Shown: piece after piece, positions 8,183 to 17,522 of the stretch
How positions within the stretch are numbered: the stretch's first letter is position 1
Layout: each line of letters starts with the position of its first letter
Assembly: GCA_963678855.1 (NCBI GenBank)
Contig: OY787448.1
Coordinates: forward strand, 1,178,001-1,242,000
Reading direction: 5' to 3'
Origin: F22 sp963678855
GTDB lineage: Bacteria > Bacteroidota > Bacteroidia > Bacteroidales > Bacteroidaceae
DNA: 64,000 bases
Program-made: the position numbers and the translations under genes
The notes under the pieces: model-generated
The model's input: the letters and a program-made list of their open reading frames with translations, nothing else
Told to the model about the DNA's origin: nothing
The model's database searches: none

Positions 8183-9664
8183 ATGGATCAAGAAAACCAA
8201 CAATACAATCAGCCTGAACAACGCGAAAGCGGATGTGGTGGCTGCCAAAGCGATTGCCAATTGAAATTCACGCTAAATGACAGAAACAGTTCATTTAGTG
8301 CTAGTGCTGTGGGTCCGCAAGATCAACAGTTGAATACATATGATTGGTTAGCAGAAGTTCCATCGAACTTCAACGCCACTCAGATGGTGGAGGTGCAATT
8401 TAAAAATACGCGTAAAGGCTATTATAAGAACAGTACGAACCTACCTCTAGAGAAGGGCGATATCGTAGCTGTAGAGTCGCAACCAGGACACGATATTGGC
8501 CGTGTCACTTTGACTGGCCAGTTAGTAGAGCTTCAACTAAAGAAGGCGAAGCTAAAGCCTGATGCTGAAATCAAACGTGTATACCGTAAAGCGAAGCCAG
8601 TAGATCTTGAGAAATGGGAAATGGCTAAAGCGAAGGAACACGACACGATGATACGTTCACGACAAATCGCTAAGTCTCTATTGCTAGAGATGAAGATTGG
8701 TGACGTAGAATATCAAGGTGATGGCAACAAAGCGATCTTCTATTATATCGCTGATGGTCGCGTCGACTTCCGTCAATTGATTAAGGTGCTTGCTGAAACT
8801 TTCCGCGTACGTATCGAAATGAAGCAGATTGGTGCACGCCAAGAAGCAGGTCGTATCGGTGGTATCGGTCCTTGTGGTCGTGAGTTGTGTTGTGCGACAT
8901 GGATGACCAACTTCGTCTCTGTATCGACTAATGCAGCTAGAAACCAAGATATTTCATTGAATCCACAGAAGCTTGCTGGTCAATGTGCGAAGCTGAAGTG
9001 TTGTATGAACTATGAAGTAGACTGCTATGTAGAAGCACTTAAGCGTCTACCTGCTAAGCAAGTACAATTGGAAACAAAAGACAATACGTACTTCTACTTC
9101 AAAGCAGATATCTTGAGTGGCATGATTACGTATTCTACGGATAAGCAAATCCCTGCCAACTTGGTAACGATTACCAACACACGTGCTTTTGAAATTATCA
9201 AGATGAATAAAGCTGGCGACAAGCCGCTACGTCTTCATGATGACGACTACGTGGAGCCAACGAAGGAAACGGTAGACTTGCTAGACCAAGATGATTTGAC
9301 ACGTTTCGATAAGCGCAACAAGAAGAAACGCCCACAAAAGAGACGTAAACCTCAAGGACAAGGTGGACGACCAGATGGTCCAAGACGTGAAGGTCAACAA
9401 CATCATGGCGAAAGAGGTGGACATAGCGAACAAGGTGGACAAGAAAACCGTAGAAGATCTGGAGGAAACAAAAACAGAAGACCTCAGAGAAATAACGGCG
9501 AAGGTGGAAAGCCTCAAGGGGGTGAAAACAAGAAACCACAAGGTGGGGGTGGCGGAAACCGCAAGCAAGGTTCAAGACCACCTAGAAAGCGTCCAAACAA
9601 CAACCAAAGAAACGATAGAAAAAATGGGGAAGCAAAACAATCTTCAGCTCCTAAAGCTGAGTAG
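8183..9664 (+). CDS. ricT: RicT-like PSP1 domain protein
   Basis: A 493-residue protein with a PSP1 domain of the RicT (YaaT) family. In Bacillus, RicT is part of the iron-sulphur Y complex that acts with RNase Y; the Bacteroidota role is not established. The N-terminus carries a cysteine cluster (CGGCQSDC near 20-27). The PSP1 core spans about 60-340, with the diagnostic GRELCCATW motif near 234-242 and CAKLKCCMNYEVDCY near 270-284. Residues from about 375 form a basic low-complexity tail rich in Gly, Gln, Arg, Asn and Lys, possibly RNA-binding. The end of the coding region overlaps the gldH start by 41 bases in another frame. Confidence 0.87.
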   Translation: MDQENQQYNQPEQRESGCGGCQSDCQLKFTLNDRNSSFSASAVGPQDQQLNTYDWLAEVPSNFNATQMVEVQFKNTRKGYYKNSTNLPLEKGDIVAVESQPGHDIGRVTLTGQLVELQLKKAKLKPDAEIKRVYRKAKPVDLEKWEMAKAKEHDTMIRSRQIAKSLLLEMKIGDVEYQGDGNKAIFYYIADGRVDFRQLIKVLAETFRVRIEMKQIGARQEAGRIGGIGPCGRELCCATWMTNFVSVSTNAARNQDISLNPQKLAGQCAKLKCCMNYEVDCYVEALKRLPAKQVQLETKDNTYFYFKADILSGMITYSTDKQIPANLVTITNTRAFEIIKMNKAGDKPLRLHDDDYVEPTKETVDLLDQDDLTRFDKRNKKKRPQKRRKPQGQGGRPDGPRREGQQHHGERGGHSEQGGQENRRRSGGNKNRRPQRNNGEGGKPQGGENKKPQGGGGGNRKQGSRPPRKRPNNNQRNDRKNGEAKQSSAPKAE

Positions 9665-10145
9665 TCTGTCCCTACTTATAGGGATGGCAGGGTGTACTGA
9701 TAGTACGCTCTGCCATCTTCAATGGTACCCAGTGCCTACTGCTGAACACTTGTCTACGTGGACGCCTAAGGACACACTGACTATTGATCTCCCTATAAAG
9801 CTACAAGACATACAAAAGACTCAATCATGTGCTTGGCATATAGAAGCTGCGGGCAATGCGGGCTATGCCTATACTCATCTAGGAGTACACGTAGGGCTGG
9901 CCACACAAGATACTATCTATTGGCAGGAAGTACTGCTTCATCCTGACAGCTCAAAACTTTCGGAACTGAGAAAAGAAACTTTCGGTCGTACTGTATGGCG
10001 ACAACAAGGGAACCTATTGCCTAAAACAAAAATCGGAAGCTATCCTAAAGACAGCCTCCGACGTATTATTGTGTTGCCACTAGCAGACACACAACATATC
10101 AACGATATCGGGTTGTGCGTGCAGCGTCTATCCGCAAGAAAATAA
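9624..10145 (+). CDS. gldH: GldH-type lipoprotein
   Basis: A 173-residue lipoprotein. The N-terminus has a hydrophobic stretch ending in LLIGMAGC, a good lipobox with the Cys near residue 24. The rest is beta-rich and matches GldH, first described in gliding Flavobacterium but conserved in non-gliding Bacteroidales next to the RicT gene. I use the ATG at 9624 because the signal peptide follows at once. The frame is also open upstream to 9363, but only through the low-complexity ricT tail. Its 3' end overlaps the convergent rodA gene by 47 bases, so the two transcripts are antisense there. Function outside gliding is unknown. Confidence 0.85.
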   Translation: MGKQNNLQLLKLSSLSLLIGMAGCTDSTLCHLQWYPVPTAEHLSTWTPKDTLTIDLPIKLQDIQKTQSCAWHIEAAGNAGYAYTHLGVHVGLATQDTIYWQEVLLHPDSSKLSELRKETFGRTVWRQQGNLLPKTKIGSYPKDSLRRIIVLPLADTQHINDIGLCVQRLSARK

Positions 10146-11559
10146 ATAGCAAAATGCTAAATCCCCACAGGGATGACCCTCCATAGCTAAAGAAGGGCAG
10201 AGGGATTCCAATCACGGGAGTCAATCCTAACACCATCCCTACATTAATAAAGAGGTGAAAGAGGAAAATACTGGCTACTGAATAGCCATATATCCGCCCA
10301 AAAACTGTGGGCTGTCGCTCGGATAAGAACACCAAGCGTAATATAAAGGTCAAGTATAGCAAGAGGATACCACTTGAGCCTAAAAATCCTTGTTCTTCTC
10401 CAATCGTACAGAAGATAAAGTCGGTATCTTGTTCAGGTACATAACTCAACTTGGTCTGTGTACCGTTGAGAAATCCTTTTCCAGTCAGTCCACCTGAACC
10501 AATCGCAATTTTACTTTGAGCTACATTATAACCTGCATTCTTGGTATCTTGAATCATACCAAGAAGTACCTTGATACGTGTACTTTGGTGGGCACCTAAT
10601 ACGTTGTTAAAAACGTAATCAGACGAATATAAAAAACCTACAGAACCTATGGCAAAGAAGGCGATAAATCCATACACTAGTTTGTTTTGGGATACCCACT
10701 GATATAGTAAGTACAAGAACAATGCGACACAGAATCCCAAAACAACAAGTACTTGATTAAATGGCTTGACATAGATAGCCACTAGATAACTAGCAATAGG
10801 AACAACGACTAATGCTATAGCCCATTTAAGAACATCTTTTCTATTGGCATTATAGACATACAACATCCCTAGTGTAAAAGCGGCAATAATGATTAACACT
10901 GCATAGTGACCTATACTGGATGTATCTTGACAGAACAACTCATTACCAAAACGAATACCTACCACAAAATAAATAACTGCTGAAACCCCTACAAAAAGGA
11001 TAGCCCCCGGCATACCTTCACGGTAAAAGACAAGAAAAAAAGCAAAATAAACAAGGGCACTACCTGTCTCTTTCTGAGCAATAATCAACAACATGGGGAT
11101 AAACACAATAGCTGCTGTACTCAGCATATCTTTAAGCTTGAGTATGGAATATCCATGCCTACCCATAAATCGCCCTAGTGTAAGCGCGGTGGCAAACTTG
11201 GCAAACTCTGCGGGTTGCAAACTCACTGGCCCAAGCTTCAGCCATGAATGAGATCCTTTGACATCGGGTGCAATAAAGATAGTAATAAACAGGAGACCGA
11301 GCATTGCGACATACAAAGGATAGGAGAACATCTCATAAAACCTATCCTCAATCATAAGCAAGACAAAGCCTAAGACTAACGAAAGTCCTATCCACATCAT
11401 CTGCTTACCAGGACGAGAGCCAAACTCAAAGAAGTCCAACTGACCCACTTCATAGCTGGCTCCACAAATGCTAAACCAACCACAGATAAGCAGTAGCACA
11501 TAGAGTCCTACTACCATCCAATCAAGCTGCTTCCATACATTAACGCTTCGTGTTACCAT
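10099..11559 (-). CDS. rodA: peptidoglycan glycosyltransferase RodA
   Basis: A 486-residue SEDS-family polytopic protein that polymerises lipid II for cell elongation together with PBP2. About ten membrane segments are seen. SEDS signatures include SHSWLKLGPVSLQPAEFAK, GSGGLTGKGFLNGTQ and FVPEQDTDFIF-like residues (here YVPEQDTDFIF), and near the end the PFFSYGGSS motif. A start at 11559 (MVTRSVNVW) is preferred over one at 11589, which would add ten polar residues and lengthen the overlap with mrdA from 20 to 50 bases. An unusually long middle section accounts for the size above the ~370 residues of E. coli RodA. It is the last gene of the purH-mre run and overlaps gldH at its 3' end. Confidence 0.95.
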   Translation of the reverse strand: MVTRSVNVWKQLDWMVVGLYVLLLICGWFSICGASYEVGQLDFFEFGSRPGKQMMWIGLSLVLGFVLLMIEDRFYEMFSYPLYVAMLGLLFITIFIAPDVKGSHSWLKLGPVSLQPAEFAKFATALTLGRFMGRHGYSILKLKDMLSTAAIVFIPMLLIIAQKETGSALVYFAFFLVFYREGMPGAILFVGVSAVIYFVVGIRFGNELFCQDTSSIGHYAVLIIIAAFTLGMLYVYNANRKDVLKWAIALVVVPIASYLVAIYVKPFNQVLVVLGFCVALFLYLLYQWVSQNKLVYGFIAFFAIGSVGFLYSSDYVFNNVLGAHQSTRIKVLLGMIQDTKNAGYNVAQSKIAIGSGGLTGKGFLNGTQTKLSYVPEQDTDFIFCTIGEEQGFLGSSGILLLYLTFILRLVFLSERQPTVFGRIYGYSVASIFLFHLFINVGMVLGLTPVIGIPLPFFSYGGSSLWGFSILLFIFLRIDAARTTRYR

Positions 11560-13390
11560 AATATATCTTTCTGTTTCGGATGTATTCAATTTTTTGTTTA
11601 GTGGCTGTACTCAAGGTATCGTTGAGATATTTCTCCATTAGGATAGAGCCAATAGGCACCCCGTAAGTGGCACCAAATCCACCGTTCTCTACATAGACAG
11701 ATACGGCAATCTTAGGTTTCTTCATTGGGGCAAATCCCATAAAGACACTGTGGTCTTGTCCTTTATTCTGGGCAGTACCTGTTTTACCACATACTTCGAC
11801 ATTTGGGATAGCACCTGAGCGACACGTTCCATCTGTTACGGCCATGCGCATCCCTTCCACAATTGTTTCGTAGTGCTTACGATCTATGGTCGTGCGATGC
11901 TTCTCGGTAAACTTCTCATCTAGTTCTTTATCCTTTATGCCTTTAACAACATGGGGTGTGATATAGTATCCTCTATTGGCAATCGTTGCCGACATATTGG
12001 CAATCTGCAGTGGCGTAAGAAGAATCTCCCCTTGCCCAATACCGATACTGATAATCGTCAAACCATTCCAACGCTTGCGATACACCTTATCGTAAAACTG
12101 AGAGTTGGGAATAAATCCTCTGGCTTCTCCTGGTAAGTCGACACCTAAACGATATCCAAATCCTTGGGATACCATGTGGTCTTTCCAGTGGGTCAAAGCA
12201 TCTTGTGGATTCTTATACTTCTTATTGCCTATCAAGTGATACAATCCCCAACAGAAGTAACTGTTACAGCTGGTCGCGATAGCGGGCACCAAGGAAAGAG
12301 GAGATGCATGAGCGTGGCAACCTACCTTTAATCCTTTAAATCGGAATCCCATATGACATGGGTATGTAGTAGAGGGCTGAATGATCCCTTCTTGCAAATA
12401 CACCATTCCCTCGGGCATCTTAAACGTAGAACCAGGAGGATATGTTCCTTGAATAGCACGGTTTAGCAATGGGCGACGTGGATCTTTACTTAGCTTAATC
12501 TGATGATTTCCACGTTCACGGCCGACCATCAAATCAGGGCTGTAGGTTGGAGCAGAGACCATGGCTAGAATCTCTCCTGTTTCAGGCTCGACAGCTACGA
12601 TACTACCGATTTTATCTTTCATCAGGTACTCAGCTAGTTCTTGAAGCTCGACATCTATACTCAATGTCAAGTCGCGGCCTGGAACTGGCTGATGGTCAAG
12701 CGCACCTTCTTTGTAGCTGCCCTTGATTCGACCATGCGCATCGCGCAACATGACTTTTACCCCTTTTTCACCTCGCAGGTCTTCTTCATAAGCACGCTCT
12801 ACACCTTGCTTACCAATATAGTCACCACGTCTGTAATACTTGTCGTTCTTCATTTCACGACGTGACACTTCGGCAATACCACCTAGCATATGCGCTGCTA
12901 CTTTATGCTTGTACTGACGCACGCTGCGCTTACTCACATAAAAACCAGGGAAGCGAAAAAGCTTCTCTTGAAACACACCGATATCCTTGGGTGCGAGCTG
13001 ACTCATAAACAATTGGTGGGTATAGCGGGAATAACCTGGATTTTTACGACGGTTGCGTATATAAGCCATGCGGTCGTCAAAATCTTTTTTGGTAATATTC
13101 AATGCACTACATAAAGCCAATGTGTCGATATTGCCCTCTGCTTCTCTAAGCACAACAGTGATATCATAGGCTGTTTGATTGTAGACGATTAGTTCCCCAT
13201 TTCTATCGGTAATCATACCACGCGAGGGATAACTAATCTGATGATATAGGGCGTTACTTTCGGCATACTGCTTATATTCGTCTGTAAGTACTTGGAGCAC
13301 AAACAAACGTGAGATATAGAGGACAACGATTAATACTGCTATGCCTCCAATAATATAACGGCGTTTTTCGTAACGATAGTCTCTGGCCAT
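11540..13390 (-). CDS. mrdA: penicillin-binding protein 2 (transpeptidase)
   Basis: A 616-residue class B penicillin-binding protein of the elongation complex, which cross-links peptidoglycan with RodA. One N-terminal membrane anchor lies at about 12-33 and the PBP dimerisation domain spans about 50-230. The transpeptidase domain carries its three motifs: S-T-F-K with the nucleophile Ser near 321, S-C-N near 379, and K-T-G-T near 541. Length and order are normal. It starts 15 bases after mreD ends and overlaps the next gene, rodA, by about 20 bases, the usual coupling of PBP2 and RodA. Confidence 0.97.
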   Translation of the reverse strand: MARDYRYEKRRYIIGGIAVLIVVLYISRLFVLQVLTDEYKQYAESNALYHQISYPSRGMITDRNGELIVYNQTAYDITVVLREAEGNIDTLALCSALNITKKDFDDRMAYIRNRRKNPGYSRYTHQLFMSQLAPKDIGVFQEKLFRFPGFYVSKRSVRQYKHKVAAHMLGGIAEVSRREMKNDKYYRRGDYIGKQGVERAYEEDLRGEKGVKVMLRDAHGRIKGSYKEGALDHQPVPGRDLTLSIDVELQELAEYLMKDKIGSIVAVEPETGEILAMVSAPTYSPDLMVGRERGNHQIKLSKDPRRPLLNRAIQGTYPPGSTFKMPEGMVYLQEGIIQPSTTYPCHMGFRFKGLKVGCHAHASPLSLVPAIATSCNSYFCWGLYHLIGNKKYKNPQDALTHWKDHMVSQGFGYRLGVDLPGEARGFIPNSQFYDKVYRKRWNGLTIISIGIGQGEILLTPLQIANMSATIANRGYYITPHVVKGIKDKELDEKFTEKHRTTIDRKHYETIVEGMRMAVTDGTCRSGAIPNVEVCGKTGTAQNKGQDHSVFMGFAPMKKPKIAVSVYVENGGFGATYGVPIGSILMEKYLNDTLSTATKQKIEYIRNRKIYYGNTKR

Positions 13391-13405
13391 GTAAAATGGA
13401 TAATA

Positions 13406-13912
13406 TTATGCTTTGCTTCTAAATAACAAGCGTACAGAAGCTAATAGGATGATTGTAAATACAGCACTTGCGAAAACATCGCGCAAGTAAATAAGTAGGG
13501 AGAATTGCCCAAATTGACCTACCGCTAAGAGTATGCCGACAAAAAGCAATACGGAGAACACAAGGTATTTCCAATAGGCTGTACGTCCCATTTCTCTAAA
13601 TGAGGGGATAAAGGCATCATTCTCTTCAAAACTCGTACATAGCTTTAGTAAGTTAGGACGTACACAGCCATAAGCTACTGAAGCAGCGGCAAACACACCT
13701 GGTGTACTAGAAAGCATATCGACAAGTAGTCCTGACACAAATCCCCAAACCATGAGTACATTAGGAGACATATCGGACTTTAAATGCATTAAGAAGAATA
13801 ATATAAGATAAGGTGCTGCGCTGTGGAAAAGCAACACGTTATTAAGCAACAAGGCTTGTAAAAGAACCAAGAACAACATGGTACCTATACGAGATAATAA
13901 TGTTTGAAACAT
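13406..13912 (-). CDS. mreD: rod shape-determining protein MreD
   Basis: A 168-residue membrane protein with about five hydrophobic helices, placed as MreD by topology, length and position between mreC and mrdA. The motif FVSGLLVDMLSSTPGVFAA matches the conserved G-L-x-x-D-x-x-x-x-x-x-G stretch of the family. MreD links the MreB filament and MreC to the elongation synthases at the inner membrane. A longer frame exists from 13996 but overlaps mreC with a basic, non-membrane extension, so the Met at 13912 (MFQTLLSRIG) is chosen. This leaves 25 bases after mreC. MreD sequences are weakly conserved, so synteny carries much of the assignment. Confidence 0.9.
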   Translation of the reverse strand: MFQTLLSRIGTMLFLVLLQALLLNNVLLFHSAAPYLILFFLMHLKSDMSPNVLMVWGFVSGLLVDMLSSTPGVFAAASVAYGCVRPNLLKLCTSFEENDAFIPSFREMGRTAYWKYLVFSVLLFVGILLAVGQFGQFSLLIYLRDVFASAVFTIILLASVRLLFRSKA

Positions 13913-13937
13913 AGCAGTGTAAGTTGATGGTTCGTAT

Positions 13938-14774
13938 TTACTTGACTTGTAACTTTTTAATTTCCTCTGCTTGATAGAGAGAGACGACAGCCACATGTTT
14001 TACTGTAGAAAAATTAGTAAACAGCTTCAGTCTCAACTCAAAGGATTTCTGGTCTTCACTTCTTGTGACCTCTTCGACAGTACCAACTGGAACTTCGGGT
14101 GGAAACATGGTCGAGTATCCACTAGTCACAACTGTATCTCCTACGTTGACTTGACTATGCAAAGGCAAATCTTTCAGTGTAGCTATATTTGTACGTCCAC
14201 CACTCCAATCAAGAAAACCGAAATAATTACTATTCTTGACCATACAGCTCAGATGGCTATCTGCATTGAGAACAGACAACACCAAAGAGTAATGGTCACT
14301 AACTCCATACACGACTCCGACAACACCTTGTCCGCTAACAACTCCCATCTCAGGGCGGACGCCATCTAAGCGTCCTTTGTTGATTGTCATGTAGTTATGC
14401 ATCTTACTGAGACTGTTTCGAATAATACGAGCACTAATCAACGTATCTTCTAGTTGCATCAGCTTATAAGTAGATTGTTCTTGCAACGAATCAATAAGGG
14501 TTGTATTTCCCTCAGTAGACTCTATTTGTTTTAACCTCTCACGTAAGGCGAGATTCTCCAAAACAAGTGCTTCGTTCTCTTCGGCCAAACCAAAGTAGTG
14601 CGTCGTCTCGCTATACCAATTGTTAACCGCTCCTGACACACCGCTTGCAGCAGTAAAGAAGATTCCCTCCTGGTAGCGATTGAATCGAACTACTAGGAGT
14701 AGACATAGGCCTTCAAGCAACAAGAATAAAAACCAGTGATTATGGCGGATTAAAAATTGAAGGAGGTGACGCAT
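13938..14774 (-). CDS. mreC: rod shape-determining protein MreC
   Basis: A 278-residue protein with one N-terminal membrane helix (about 13-29) and a coiled-coil segment about 60-95, followed by the two beta-barrel MreC domains in the periplasm. Family motifs visible are NKGRLDGVRPEMGVV and later VGDTVVTSGYSTMFPPEVPVG, which matches the G-D-x-V-x-T-S-G-x-x-x-x-F-P motif. It scaffolds PBP2 and RodA around the MreB filament. The start at 14774 (MRHLLQFLIRH) is preferred over an in-frame Met at 14831, because that extension would run through an inverted repeat. Confidence 0.95.
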   Translation of the reverse strand: MRHLLQFLIRHNHWFLFLLLEGLCLLLVVRFNRYQEGIFFTAASGVSGAVNNWYSETTHYFGLAEENEALVLENLALRERLKQIESTEGNTTLIDSLQEQSTYKLMQLEDTLISARIIRNSLSKMHNYMTINKGRLDGVRPEMGVVSGQGVVGVVYGVSDHYSLVLSVLNADSHLSCMVKNSNYFGFLDWSGGRTNIATLKDLPLHSQVNVGDTVVTSGYSTMFPPEVPVGTVEEVTRSEDQKSFELRLKLFTNFSTVKHVAVVSLYQAEEIKKLQVK

Positions 14775-14797
14775 AAGGATGACTTCATAAAATGGTA

Positions 14798-14828
14798 TAT
14801 CACCGCGTCCTATATGAACGCGGTGATA
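14798..14828 (-). promoter_or_regulatory. hairpin between mreB and mreC
   Basis: Arms 14798-14808 and 14818-14828 form a perfect 11-base stem with a 9-base loop in the mreB-mreC gap. On the minus strand no long T-run follows, so it is more likely an RNA-stability or attenuation hairpin than a full terminator. It could set mreB levels above those of the downstream genes. Confidence 0.5.
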
Positions 14829-14863
14829 CATTATATAATAAGGATATATTTCCTAAGAACAGA

Positions 14864-15883
14864 TTATCGCATCAAGAATGGGAAACGGTCCACATTCTTC
14901 AAAGCGATACCAGTACCTTTGGCTACGCAGTGCAATGGATCTTCTGCGATATGGAATGGGATATTGATCTTATCTTGCAGACGCTTATCCAAACCACGCA
15001 TCAAAGCACCACCACCAGCTAAGTAGATACCATTGTTGACGATATCAGCATACAATTCTGGTGGTGTGTTTTCAAGGGCACTCAACACAGCAGACTCAAT
15101 CTTAGTGATTGACTTATCTAGACAGTGTGCGATTTCTTGATAACATACTGGAACCTTCATTGGAAGTGCAGTGATACGGTTAGGACCATGCACGATATAA
15201 TCCTCAGGTGGATTTTCCAATTCAGTCAATGCAGCACCTACGTGAATCTTAATACGTTCAGCCATACGCTCAGATACCTTCACGTTGTGCTGACGGCTCA
15301 TATAGTGCTGAATATCTTCTGTAAAGTCATCACCAGCGATACGAATAGAACTGTTAGAGACGATACCTCCCAAAGAAATAACGGCAATCTCGGTAGAACC
15401 ACCACCTATATCAACGATCATGTTTCCTTCTGGTGCCTCTACGTCTACACCGATACCGATAGCAGCTGCCATTGGTTCGAATAGTAGATATACGTCACGT
15501 CCACCTGCGTGCTCTGCCGAGTCACGAACGGCACGCAATTCAACTTCGGTAGAACCTGAAGGTACACCAATCACCATCTTTAGAGATGGGCTGAATAGAT
15601 GTCCACGAGTATTGACTTTCTTGATCATACCACGCATCATTTGCTCACAAGCGTAGAAATCGGCGATTACACCGTCACGCAGTGGACGAATAGTACGGAT
15701 ATTCTCATTCGTCTTTTCGTGCATTTTCTTTGCACGGTCACCAACTGCAATCATCTTGTCGGTACGGCGGTCAAGGGCCACCACAGATGGCTCATCAACG
15801 ACAATCTTACCATTGTTGATAATGATTGTATTCGCCGTTCCCAAGTCCATTGCAATTTCTTGGGTAAAGGAAAATAGTCCCAT
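14864..15883 (-). CDS. mreB: rod shape-determining protein MreB
   Basis: A 339-residue actin homologue that forms membrane-associated filaments guiding lateral wall synthesis. The actin-type nucleotide motifs are clear: DLGTANTII at 13-21 (phosphate 1), MIVDIGGGSTEIAVISL near 155-171 (phosphate 2) and YLAGGGALMRGLDKRL near 285-300 (adenosine motif). The short N-terminus MGLFSFTQE could act as the membrane-binding amphipathic element. Length is typical. It lies 32 bases after purH and before mreC on the same strand, so purH and the mre genes probably share a transcript. Confidence 0.98.
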   Translation of the reverse strand: MGLFSFTQEIAMDLGTANTIIINNGKIVVDEPSVVALDRRTDKMIAVGDRAKKMHEKTNENIRTIRPLRDGVIADFYACEQMMRGMIKKVNTRGHLFSPSLKMVIGVPSGSTEVELRAVRDSAEHAGGRDVYLLFEPMAAAIGIGVDVEAPEGNMIVDIGGGSTEIAVISLGGIVSNSSIRIAGDDFTEDIQHYMSRQHNVKVSERMAERIKIHVGAALTELENPPEDYIVHGPNRITALPMKVPVCYQEIAHCLDKSITKIESAVLSALENTPPELYADIVNNGIYLAGGGALMRGLDKRLQDKINIPFHIAEDPLHCVAKGTGIALKNVDRFPFLMR

Positions 15884-15915
15884 AAGTTATTCTTTCTTTT
15901 TATGTTATTGCTACA

Positions 15916-17439
15916 TTAGTGCTTGAAGTGACGACGGCCAGTAGTGACCATTGCCATATCATGCTCGTCGCAGTAATCAAAGCTTAGTTGATCTTTGATA
16001 GATCCACCTGGCTGAATCACTGCCTTGATACCTTCCTTATCCGCAATTTCCACACAGTCTGGGAATGGGAAGAAAGCATCTGATGCCATGACAGCACCGT
16101 TCAAATCAAATCCGAAGCTCTTAGCTTTTTCGATAGCTTGCTTCAATGCATCAACACGAGAAGTTTGACCAACACCGCTTGCTAGCAATTGTTTGCCCTT
16201 AGCCAATACGATAGCGTTAGACTTACTTTGCTTCACAAGTACGTTTGCAAATAGCATATCGTCAATTTCTTCTTGAGTTGGTGCTTTCTTAGTCACCACA
16301 GTCAAGTCTTCTGCTTTTTCAACTGCTGTATCACGATCTTGTACAAGCACACCGTTTAGGATGCTACGGAATTGCTTTTGAGGATATTGACCCTCTTTGC
16401 GTACAAGGATGATACGATTTTTCTTGCTCGTCAAGACTTTCAACGCTTCGACATCATAGTCAGGAGCAATGATTACTTCGAAGAACAATTTATTGATTTC
16501 TTCTGCTGTTTCTAGATCTACCACCTTGTTTGTGACAAGTACACCACCGAAAGCTGAAACAGGGTCGCCCGCTAGGGCATCTTTCCATGCTTCCAACACA
16601 GTAGGACGAGTAGCTGCACCACACGCGTTGTTGTGCTTCAAGACTGCAAAACTGCTATCTGGCAATTCTGAAATCAATTCTACTGCTGCGTTGATATCCA
16701 ATAGGTTGTTATAAGATATCTCTTTACCATGAATTTGGTCAAACATCTGATCGAGTTCGCCATAGAACACACCCTTTTGATGAGGATTCTCGCCATAACG
16801 AAGAGGTTTGCTTTCATTGAAAGAACTACGGAAAGAAGACGCATCGTCACCATCGAAATAGTTAAAGATAGCACTATCGTAGTGGCTAGATACCGCGAAT
16901 GCTTCTTTGGCCAACCAGTGACGTTCTTCGATTGTTGTAGCTGAGTTATGCTCTTTCACCATATCCAACAATGGTTGGTATTGCGCTTTAGAAGCCACGA
17001 TAGCTACATCCTTATAGTTCTTAGCAGCAGCACGAATCAATGAGATTCCACCGATATCGATCTTCTCAATAATAGCTTGTTGTTCTGCACCAGAAGCAAC
17101 TGTTTCTTCAAATGGGTACAAATCCACAATGACTAGGTCTATTTCTGGAATTTCGTATTCAGCTAGTTGAGCTTTATCTTGCTCTAAATCACGGCGACTC
17201 AAGATACCCCCAAACACTTTTGGGTGGAGTGTTTTCACACGTCCACCCAAAATAGAAGGATACAATGTCAGATCCTCAACGGCCTGACAAGGGATATCTA
17301 AAGACTCAATAAACTGTCTAGTACCTCCAGTCGATAGGAATTGAACTCCATCGGCATGCAATGTTTTAATGATTTCATCTAGTCCATCTTTGTGGAAAAC
17401 TGATACTAAGGCAGTCTTGATTTTTTTTACTTCAGACAT
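15916..17439 (-). CDS. purH: bifunctional AICAR transformylase / IMP cyclohydrolase
   Basis: A 507-residue enzyme for the last two steps of IMP synthesis. The N-terminal MGS-like cyclohydrolase domain (about 1-195) includes STGGT and KTLHPKVFGGIL. The C-terminal transformylase domain includes RYGENPHQ and the catalytic Lys-His in LKHNNACGAA, and ends RRHFKH. All expected motifs are intact and the length is normal for Bacteroidota. It heads the minus-strand run purH-mreB-mreC-mreD-mrdA-rodA. A strong promoter match at 17491-17522 lies 52 bases upstream. Confidence 0.98.
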   Translation of the reverse strand: MSEVKKIKTALVSVFHKDGLDEIIKTLHADGVQFLSTGGTRQFIESLDIPCQAVEDLTLYPSILGGRVKTLHPKVFGGILSRRDLEQDKAQLAEYEIPEIDLVIVDLYPFEETVASGAEQQAIIEKIDIGGISLIRAAAKNYKDVAIVASKAQYQPLLDMVKEHNSATTIEERHWLAKEAFAVSSHYDSAIFNYFDGDDASSFRSSFNESKPLRYGENPHQKGVFYGELDQMFDQIHGKEISYNNLLDINAAVELISELPDSSFAVLKHNNACGAATRPTVLEAWKDALAGDPVSAFGGVLVTNKVVDLETAEEINKLFFEVIIAPDYDVEALKVLTSKKNRIILVRKEGQYPQKQFRSILNGVLVQDRDTAVEKAEDLTVVTKKAPTQEEIDDMLFANVLVKQSKSNAIVLAKGKQLLASGVGQTSRVDALKQAIEKAKSFGFDLNGAVMASDAFFPFPDCVEIADKEGIKAVIQPGGSIKDQLSFDYCDEHDMAMVTTGRRHFKH

Positions 17440-17490
17440 GAGTTTGTTTTGGTTTTTGGTTTATTGCTTATTTGTTGTTTAAATCAACCG

Positions 17491-17522
17491 CAAAGGTAGC
17501 AATAATCCCACATTTTACCAAA
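17491..17522 (-). promoter_or_regulatory. purH promoter
   Basis: On the minus strand TTTG (17519-17522) and TACCTTTG (17491-17498) are separated by exactly 20 bases, a full Bacteroides-type match. The -33 part overlaps the last codons of the M13 peptidase gene, so purH probably starts its own transcript. Confidence 0.8.

Noticed and set aside
13913..13996. Longer start for MreD
   Set aside because: It would overlap mreC and add a basic, non-membrane leader that the family lacks.
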